Origin: Actinomycetes bacterium
GTDB lineage: Bacteria; Actinomycetota; Acidimicrobiia; Acidimicrobiales; Ilumatobacteraceae
DNA length: 64,000 nt
Direction of reading: 5' to 3'
Assembly: GCA_029782355.1 (NCBI GenBank)
Contig: JAKOUY010000016.1
Coordinates: forward strand, 372,001 to 436,000
A model generated the notes under the pieces. The model saw only the letters and a list, made by a program, of their open reading frames with translations, was not told the origin of the DNA and did not search any database. Made by a program: the position numbers and the translations under genes. Shown here piece after piece: positions 58,809-64,000 of the stretch (positions are counted from its first letter, which is position 1; each line of letters opens with the position of its first letter).

Positions 58809-59542
58809 GATTCCTCCCGGACGCCGAGATACGTCGATGCCAGCTCCTCGTCCGCGGCGAGCACGTGGGCCGGCCCGTCGAGGACGACGGCGCCGTTCTT
58901 CATGACCACGCCGCGGTCGGCGAAGGCAAGTGCTCGCGTGGCACCCTCCTCGATCAGCAGTACCCCGAGCCCGGCGACGCGCAGGTCGGCGAGGGTTCGG
59001 TAGACGTCCTGGATGATGGTGGGTGCAAGCCCGAGCGACGGCTCGTCGAGCAACAGGTAGGACGGACGAGCCATCAACGCCCGGGCGATGGCCAACATCT
59101 GCTGCTGGCCGCCGGACAGGGCACCGCCGCGGTGCAGCCTCCGCTCCTTCAGGATCGGGAAGCGCTCGTAGGACTCCGCCAACCCCTCCCGAGTGGCGAC
59201 GCGGGCCGCCGCTGCGCCGAGCCGGCGGCGCAGCGGTGTGGCCCCCAGGCGCAGGTTCTCCTCCACGGTCACCGTCGAGAGGATTCGCCGTCCTTCCGGG
59301 CACATCACCACGCCGGCGGCACCGCGCAGCTCCGGGTGGGTGTTGGTCAGGTCGCGATCGTCCACCCGGAGCGTGCCGCGCCACAGCGCGACGCCTCCGG
59401 CGATGGTGCGGGCGAGCGTCGTCTTCCCGGCGCCGTTGCCACCGACCACCGCCACGACCTCGCCGGGCGCCACCGAGACGGAGACCTCGCGCAGCACCTG
59501 GGCCTTGCCGTAGCCGCTCACCGCCGAGTCCAGTCGGAGCAC
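58805..59542 (-). CDS. Branched-chain-amino-acid-type ABC ATPase, LivF-like
   Basis: 245 residues from a GTG at 59542. Walker A GGNGAGKT (K40), CPEGRRI typical of LivF, signature LSGGQQQMLAIARAL, Walker B LLLDEPSLGL, and the switch Glu/His region ending LLIEEGA, where the canonical H-loop His is not obvious. It energises uptake with the LivG-like subunit. Two bases separate it from the LivG-like stop. Confidence 0.9.
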   Translation of the reverse strand: MLRLDSAVSGYGKAQVLREVSVSVAPGEVVAVVGGNGAGKTTLARTIAGGVALWRGTLRVDDRDLTNTHPELRGAAGVVMCPEGRRILSTVTVEENLRLGATPLRRRLGAAAARVATREGLAESYERFPILKERRLHRGGALSGGQQQMLAIARALMARPSYLLLDEPSLGLAPTIIQDVYRTLADLRVAGLGVLLIEEGATRALAFADRGVVMKNGAVVLDGPAHVLAADEELASTYLGVREES

Positions 59543-59544
59543 GC

Positions 59545-60315
59545 CTACGCTCCCGCCGGGGTGTCAGCGCCGGCCGCCGAGGCCACCGGATCGGAGCTGC
59601 CCAGATAGATCTCGGACACGAACGGGTCCTGGCGGATCTCCGCCGGGCTGCCCTGGCGGACCACTCGGCCTTCGTGGAGCACGGCGACGCGATCGCTGGT
59701 CGAGGTGACGAACTCCACGTCGTGGTCGATCAGCACGACGATGGAGCGGTGCTGGCGGCGGACGTTGGCCAGGGAGGCGGCCAGATCGGCCGTGTCCGCC
59801 TCGCCGAGGCCGGCAGCTGGCTCATCGAGCAGCAGCACCAGTGGTGGAGCGACGAGGGCTCGGGCGATCTCCACCCGCCGCTGCTGCCCGTAGGCCAGGC
59901 CACGAACCCGGGTACGGCTGATGTCTGCCAGGCCGTGCGCCTCGATGGCCTCGATGACGGCACGATCACGCTGACGGGCGGTTCGCTTCCCGGCACGCAT
60001 CAGCCCGACGGCGATGTTCTCGGCGACGGTCATGTCCGGGAACAGCCGAAGATTCTGGTAGGTCCGGACCACGCCGAAGCGGGCTCGCCGCGGCCGCGAC
60101 CAGCCGGTGATGTCCTGACCGTCGACGCGCACCGATCCCTCGTCCGGGCGGATGACGCCGGACAGGCAGTTGATCAATGTGGTCTTGCCCGAACCGTTCG
60201 GACCGATCAGGCCGAGCGTCTCGCCGGACGCGATGGCGAGGTCCACGCCCTGGAGGGCGCGGACCCCGCCGAATCGCTTCGACAGATTGGAGATCTCGAG
60301 CGAGGTCAACGTCAC
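59545..60315 (-). CDS. Branched-chain-amino-acid-type ABC ATPase, LivG-like
   Basis: 256 residues from a GTG at 60315. Walker A GPNGSGKT (K44), RTYQNLRLFPDMTVAENI typical of LivG, signature LAYGQQRRVEIARAL, Walker B LLLDEPAAGL and H-loop LIDHDVEFV. The open frame runs upstream antisense to other frames; the GTG 11 bases from the binding-protein stop gives the standard N terminus (LEISNLSKRFGGV). Confidence 0.9.
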   Translation of the reverse strand: MTLTSLEISNLSKRFGGVRALQGVDLAIASGETLGLIGPNGSGKTTLINCLSGVIRPDEGSVRVDGQDITGWSRPRRARFGVVRTYQNLRLFPDMTVAENIAVGLMRAGKRTARQRDRAVIEAIEAHGLADISRTRVRGLAYGQQRRVEIARALVAPPLVLLLDEPAAGLGEADTADLAASLANVRRQHRSIVVLIDHDVEFVTSTSDRVAVLHEGRVVRQGSPAEIRQDPFVSEIYLGSSDPVASAAGADTPAGA

Positions 60316-60326
60316 CGAGCCGCTCG

Positions 60327-61541
60327 TCAGGCGGACGGCTCGATCTGCTCGACCAGCTTGGGATGGCCGGCCTCGTCGTAGCCGATGATCGCGCTCGATC
60401 GGACCGTGTAGCCGTCGACGAACTTGACGACCTTCGAGCCGGGAAGGGCGACGTCCGTCAGCTCGCTGAACGCCTTCGCCAACGCCGCCGCATCGGTGGT
60501 CCCGGCAGCCTCCAGCGCCTTGGCCAGGAGCATGACGCCCTCGAATCCGGCGATGCTGTTGGCGTTGGGCGGGAAGGTGCCGAACTGCTGCTGGTACGTG
60601 TCGTTGAAGGCCTGGACTGCCGGGGCGACGCCGGCACCTTCGTAGTAGCTCTGCGAGGCGTAGTACACCTGACTCATCCGCGTCTCCCCGACGGCTTTCG
60701 GCAGATCGGGTGAGGCGTAGGTGGCGTTGCCGAGGACCGGAGTGTCCAGGCCGGCGTCGCGCAGTTGCTTGATGAACGTGCCCACATGGGGGAAGTAGTC
60801 CGCCAGGTAGATGAAGTCGGGTGCCGGCGAGATACCACGGATGCGCGAGATCACGGCCGAGTAGTCGGTGGCGTCCTCGGCCACGACCGACCGGTCGGCG
60901 ATCTTCCCGCTGTACACGGACTTGAACGCGTCCTCCGTCGCCGTGAAGAAGTTGTAGGTCTCGTTGACCACGCTGTAGCCGTTGACCCAGCCCTTCTCGT
61001 TGGCGAACTTGCCTTGGGCTTCGCCGAGGTCCTTGACGGTGATCGCCGTCACGACCATGTTCGGTCCTGCGGCCTTCGGCCAATCGGTCGACGACGCCTC
61101 CGGACTGATGGCGAAGACGTTGGCTTCCTTGGCTGCCAGCGACGAACCCACGCCGATGTCGAAGTCCGACGGGGCGATGATCACCTTGGCCCCGTCGGTG
61201 ATCAGCTTGGTGGTGACCTCCTTGCCGACCGCCGGATCCGACTTGGTGTCGGCCCAGTCCGCCACCAGCTTGCAGCCGGCCACCCCACCTCCGGCGTTGA
61301 GCTGGTCGATGGCGATCATGCTGCCGTTGCCGCCCGGCTGGTCGAAGAGGGCGAAGCCACCCGTCTTGGCCTTGGCGATGCCGATCTTGATCGTGCCGTC
61401 GGGGCACAGCTTCGAGTTCGCCGGAGCACCGGTGGGCGGCGTCGAGCCGGCCTGCGCCGGAACCCACGCTGCGGTGACCGACCACACGCTGGCGCAGAGC
61501 GCCACCACGGCTGTGCTGTTCCGTGCTGATCTGCTGAACAT
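60327..61541 (-). CDS. ABC importer substrate-binding protein (Peripla_BP_6/LivJ-like)
   Basis: 404 residues with a signal peptide (MFSRSARNS, hydrophobic core to about 27, WVPAQA). The mature part has IKIGIAKAKTGGFALFDQPG, the usual N-terminal signature of LivJ-type receptors, ATDYSAVISRIRGISPAPDFIYLA (split) and VYYASQSYYEGAG. First gene of the leftward importer operon, under the TGCAA-controlled promoter at 61612-61640. The ligand might be an aromatic or branched amino acid, given the kynureninase encoded on the other side of the promoter; this is inference. Confidence 0.88.
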   Translation of the reverse strand: MFSRSARNSTAVVALCASVWSVTAAWVPAQAGSTPPTGAPANSKLCPDGTIKIGIAKAKTGGFALFDQPGGNGSMIAIDQLNAGGGVAGCKLVADWADTKSDPAVGKEVTTKLITDGAKVIIAPSDFDIGVGSSLAAKEANVFAISPEASSTDWPKAAGPNMVVTAITVKDLGEAQGKFANEKGWVNGYSVVNETYNFFTATEDAFKSVYSGKIADRSVVAEDATDYSAVISRIRGISPAPDFIYLADYFPHVGTFIKQLRDAGLDTPVLGNATYASPDLPKAVGETRMSQVYYASQSYYEGAGVAPAVQAFNDTYQQQFGTFPPNANSIAGFEGVMLLAKALEAAGTTDAAALAKAFSELTDVALPGSKVVKFVDGYTVRSSAIIGYDEAGHPKLVEQIEPSA

Positions 61542-61605
61542 GCTCGACTCCTGTCGCTCGGGCGACCCGGCCGGTGGCCGCGGTCGCTGGGTTCCCCCGG
61601 TTCCC

Positions 61606-61654
61606 TTGCACATAGTGCAAGACTCTTGCATGAGAGTCAAGTCGTTACCATAAT
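61606..61654. promoter_or_regulatory. Divergent control region with TGCAA-N5-TTGCA operator and overlapping palindromes
   Basis: Leftward promoter: TTGACT (complement of 61635-61640), 17 bp, CACTAT (complement of 61612-61617). The operator TGCAA-GACTC-TTGCA (61616-61630) lies in the spacer, as at 54379-54393. A second perfect palindrome TTGCAC-ATA-GTGCAA (61606-61620) covers the leftward -10. Rightward promoter: TTGCAT (61626-61631), 17 bp, CATAAT (61649-61654), six bases before the ATG at 61661, so the regulator mRNA is leaderless and its -35 box overlaps the operator. One protein bound here could control both directions. Confidence 0.75.
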
Positions 61655-61660
61655 GACGGC

Positions 61661-62224
61661 ATGCCCGATCAGGACGCCGTGGAACTCGGCCAACGGATCC
61701 GCAAGCTGCGCACGGCGCACGGCCAGTCATTGGCCGACGTGGCCCGCGGGACCGAGTTGACCGAGTCGTTCCTGAGCCGTCTGGAGCGAGGCATGACCGG
61801 GGTCACGGTCGACACGCTGCGGCGCATCGCCGCGTTCTGGAACGCAGAGATCGTCGACCTGTTGGAGCGTGATGCCGGACCAGCGCCGATCGTGATCCGT
61901 GGCGGCAGCGGACCGGCGCTGCAGGCCGAGTCCCACGGCCGCCTGCGAGCGACGGCCGAGACGCTGATCCCCCGGTCGGGCACGTCGTTGCAAGCCACCC
62001 TCTACCGCACAGCCAAGCGCGGCGGTCGTTTCGACGACTTCAGCCATCCGGGCGAGGAGCTGGTCTTCGTGGTCTCGGGACGGATTCGCTACATCGTGGG
62101 CAACGACACCTTCGAGCTCAGCGCTGGCGACTCCATCTGGCATCGCAGCGACACGGCTCATCGTTGGGAGTCCATCGACGGAGAGTCCGTCTCCTTGCAC
62201 GTCAACAACCCCCCCGTCTGGTGA
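61661..62224 (+). CDS. XRE-family regulator with C-terminal cupin sensor domain
   Basis: 187 residues. Helix-turn-helix (about 9-65: LGQRIRKLRTAHGQSLADVA, ELTESFLSRLERGMTGV, TVDTLRRIAAFW) followed by a cupin_2 barrel (about 115-187: FSHPGEELVFVVSGRIRYIVG split, GDSIWHRSDTAHRWES). The layout is that of PuuR/ClgR-like small-molecule-sensing repressors. Its promoter overlaps the TGCAA-N5-TTGCA site, so it is the best candidate to bind that site here and at 54379. It overlaps the kynureninase start by four bases and is co-expressed with it. Confidence 0.9.
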   Translation: MPDQDAVELGQRIRKLRTAHGQSLADVARGTELTESFLSRLERGMTGVTVDTLRRIAAFWNAEIVDLLERDAGPAPIVIRGGSGPALQAESHGRLRATAETLIPRSGTSLQATLYRTAKRGGRFDDFSHPGEELVFVVSGRIRYIVGNDTFELSAGDSIWHRSDTAHRWESIDGESVSLHVNNPPVW

Positions 62225-63477
62225 TCGCCGATCGCGCTGCGGCGCAGGCACTCGATCGAGCCGATCCGCTGGCCGAGTTCCGAGATCGGTTCCTCATCGA
62301 TCCGGCGGTCACCTACCTGGACGGCAATTCGCTCGGAGCGCTGACGGCCGCGACATCCGCGCGCCTCGGCGAGGTGGTCCGCGGCGAATGGGGCGATCGG
62401 CTGATCCGCTCGTGGAACGAGGGGTGGACGGACTTGCCGACGGCGGTCGGTGATCTGATCGGGGCCCACCTGCTCGGCGCTGCCGCCGGCCAGGTCGTGG
62501 TATCCGACTCGACGACGGTGAACTTCTACAAGCTGCTGGTCGCGGCCCTCGATGCTCGGCCGGGCCGCCGCACCGTGCTCGGCGACCGTCGCAACTTCCC
62601 CACCGACCGCTACGTCGTCGATGGGGTCGCCGAGTCCCGTGGGTTGAGGGTGGGCGACGTCGGTGCGGATCCGCTCGGCGGACCGACGCCTGACTCGGTT
62701 GCCGCGTCCCTGGACTCCGACACCGCCGTGGTCACGCTCTCCCACGTCGACTACCGGTCTGCGGCGCTCGCCGACATGGCATCGATCACCGCCCTGGCCC
62801 ACGAGGCCGGCGCACTCGTCCTGTGGGACCTGTCCCACAGCGCCGGCGTCGTGCCGGTCGAACTCGATCGCAGTGGCGTCGACCTGGCGGTGGGTTGCAC
62901 GTACAAGTACTTGAACGGCGGTCCCGGCGCGCCCGCATTCCTGTACGTCCGCCGGGAGTTGCAGCTCGACCTGCGCCAACCCATCTGGGGGTGGTTCGGC
63001 CAGCGCGACCAGTTCGAGATGGGACCGGCGTACCGGCCAGCCGACGGCATCGAACGGTTCCTCACCGGCACGCCCAGCGTGCTCGGACTGCGCGCCGTCG
63101 AGGCCAGCGCGGCCCTCGTGGTGGAGGCCGGGATCGAACGCATCCGAGCCAAGAGCGTGGCGCTCTCGAGCTTCCTCATCGACCTGTTCGATCATCGCGT
63201 GGCAGGGCTCGGATTCTCGCTCGGGACGCAGCGCGATCCCGAGCGCCGCGGTGGCCACGTCACCGTCCATCACCCTGACGCCTACCGGATCTGCCGGGTG
63301 CTGGTCGACCAGGAGCAGATCATCCCGGACTTCCGCGAGCCGGACGGGATCCGACTCGGCCTGTCACCACTGACGACGCGATTCGTGGACGTGTGGGACG
63401 CCATCGACGCGCTCGCCCGGGTGGTGGCCGATGGTCGCCACACCACGCTCGGCACCACCCGCCTGGCGGTCACCTGA
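62221..63477 (+). CDS. kynU: Kynureninase-family hydrolase
   Basis: 418 residues, PLP-dependent fold type I. Family motifs: YLDGNSLGAL (33-42), NFPTDRYV (125-132), LSHVDYRSA, LWDLSHSAGVVP and the PLP lysine in CTYKYLNGG (K229), then WFGQRDQFEMGPAYRPADGI. Kynureninase cleaves kynurenine or 3-hydroxykynurenine to alanine plus an anthranilate. The GTG at 62221 overlaps the regulator stop; longer starts give a nonsense N terminus. No other kynurenine-pathway gene is in the window, so the substrate may be a related beta-keto amino acid. Confidence 0.9.
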   Translation: MIADRAAAQALDRADPLAEFRDRFLIDPAVTYLDGNSLGALTAATSARLGEVVRGEWGDRLIRSWNEGWTDLPTAVGDLIGAHLLGAAAGQVVVSDSTTVNFYKLLVAALDARPGRRTVLGDRRNFPTDRYVVDGVAESRGLRVGDVGADPLGGPTPDSVAASLDSDTAVVTLSHVDYRSAALADMASITALAHEAGALVLWDLSHSAGVVPVELDRSGVDLAVGCTYKYLNGGPGAPAFLYVRRELQLDLRQPIWGWFGQRDQFEMGPAYRPADGIERFLTGTPSVLGLRAVEASAALVVEAGIERIRAKSVALSSFLIDLFDHRVAGLGFSLGTQRDPERRGGHVTVHHPDAYRICRVLVDQEQIIPDFREPDGIRLGLSPLTTRFVDVWDAIDALARVVADGRHTTLGTTRLAVT

Positions 63478-63493
63478 GAGCTGGGAGGCAGAC

Positions 63494-64000
63494 ATGACCG
63501 ACGCGCACGCCATCACCGTGACCGGCCCGATCGCACCGGCGGACCTGGGGATCACCCTCCCCCACGAACACCTGCTGCTGGAGATGATGTGCCGGTACAT
63601 GGCCGCCCCCGACGAGGCCGAGCTGGCGGCGCAGCAGCCAGCGCTCGGGGACCGATGGCGGCTGCTCCGTTCGCCGGCGGGCTACCGGATCAACCTGGAC
63701 GGGACGGATCTCGACGAGGCCGTCACCGAGGCCACGCACTTCCAGCGCGCCGGCGGCAGGACCGTCGTGGACCTGACGCCGCGCGGTCTCGGCGCCGATC
63801 CCGACGGACTGCGCACGATCGCCACCCGCACCAGCCTGAACGTCATCGCCTCCACCGGGCTGTACATCGACGCCTCCCTCCCGGACTGGGTGCGCACCGC
63901 GACGGTCGACGAGATCGCCGACCAGCTGGTCGACGACATCGAGCGCGGTGGCGCCGAGGGGATCCGGCGGGGGGCGATCGGGGAGATCGCCGTCGAGACC
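63494..64000 (+). CDS. Phosphotriesterase-like amidohydrolase/lactonase (5' part, cut by the window end)
   Basis: 169 codons are open to the last base with no stop. GGGAGG sits about seven bases before the ATG. TLPHEHLLLEM (His24, His26) is the N-terminal metal-binding HxH of the phosphotriesterase family; GRTVVDLTPRGLGADPDGL and NVIASTGLYID match the second and third barrel strands. Family members are lactonases and amidases as well as phosphotriesterases. It is 16 bp after the kynureninase stop and is probably the third gene of the regulator operon. Confidence 0.85.
   Translation, partial: MTDAHAITVTGPIAPADLGITLPHEHLLLEMMCRYMAAPDEAELAAQQPALGDRWRLLRSPAGYRINLDGTDLDEAVTEATHFQRAGGRTVVDLTPRGLGADPDGLRTIATRTSLNVIASTGLYIDASLPDWVRTATVDEIADQLVDDIERGGAEGIRRGAIGEIAVET

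Noticed and set aside
61544-61660. A longer start for the binding protein overlapping the operator
   Set aside because: In-frame upstream codons lack a signal-peptide-compatible N terminus, whereas the ATG at 61541 begins a clear signal peptide.
1-64000. tRNA, rRNA, riboswitch or integrase/attachment sites
   Set aside because: No cloverleaf, conserved rRNA segment, known riboswitch core, recombinase or transposase gene was recognised by eye; a covariance-model scan would be needed to exclude small RNAs.

Overview
This 64-kb window is very GC-rich, dense in genes and has no rRNA or tRNA that I could recognise. The mix of F420-type luciferase-like oxidoreductases, a P450, SDR dehydrogenases, Rieske oxygenases, DUF559-type proteins, GTG starts and ATGA/GTGA overlaps points to an actinobacterium. 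It could be an environmental Acidimicrobiia-like lineage, but I ran no search and that placement is inference. The content is almost entirely catabolic: activation, oxidation and cleavage of organic acids, with importers and local regulators. No ribosomal, replication or phage genes are present.

Layout. 1-2.7 kb: a thiolase-fold lyase-like protein and an acyl-CoA synthetase. 2.7-4.8 kb: a DUF559-type protein and a rhodanese lipoprotein, bracketed by two inversely oriented copies of a paired palindromic repeat. 4.8-10.5 kb: three SDRs, a Rieske oxygenase, an acyl-CoA dehydrogenase and a ThuA-like protein. 10.5-16.5 kb: an acetoin-dehydrogenase-type operon (E1 alpha, E1 beta, AcoX-like kinase, E2), then a convergent MarR regulator and an LLM oxidoreductase. 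16.5-21.4 kb: a phosphohistidine-swivel protein, a two-subunit B12 acyl-CoA mutase with isobutyryl-CoA-mutase-type residues, and another LLM oxidoreductase. 21.4-24.5 kb: a HAD hydrolase and an FMN/FAD enoate-reductase-like enzyme carrying an in-frame palindromic insertion. 24.5-28.3 kb: a sugar-type ABC importer.

28.3-33.3 kb: SDR, an unknown protein, a monooxygenase-fold protein, P450, SDR and a flavin-binding protein. 33.3-39.6 kb: a leftward nine-gene operon in which nearly all genes overlap (SnoaL, VOC, Rieske, a tiny conserved protein, TIM-barrel isomerase, NAD epimerase, small unknown, APH-like kinase, SnoaL). 39.7-42.5 kb: SnoaL, a zinc-free MDR reductase and two divergent TetR regulators. 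42.5-50.2 kb: a second Rieske with a paralogue of the tiny protein, ThuA, a 99-bp tandem repeat, a third Rieske, a KstD-like flavoprotein and a second swivel-His protein. 50.2-54.3 kb: two divergent SDRs, another Rieske, TetR and a small unknown. 54.4-64 kb: two SDRs and an alpha/beta hydrolase, facing a complete branched-chain-amino-acid-type ABC importer; divergent from the importer are an XRE-cupin regulator, a kynureninase and a phosphotriesterase-like enzyme cut by the window edge.

How it fits together. Rieske enzymes and the P450 would hydroxylate substrates; SDRs would oxidise the resulting alcohols; acyl-CoA synthetase, acyl-CoA dehydrogenase, the thiolase-like protein and the B12 mutase would process CoA esters. 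Ferredoxin and ferredoxin reductase for the five Rieske enzymes and the P450, and the E3 subunit of the 2-oxo-acid dehydrogenase, are not in the window. The clearest regulatory signal is a TGCAA-N5-TTGCA site between the -35 and -10 boxes of two promoters (54.4 kb and 61.6 kb); it also abuts the promoter of the XRE-cupin gene, so these blocks look like one regulon. The most unusual items are the tiny Rieske-associated protein family, the paired palindromes, the swivel-His proteins without an ATP-binding domain, and the palindromic insertion in the flavoenzyme.
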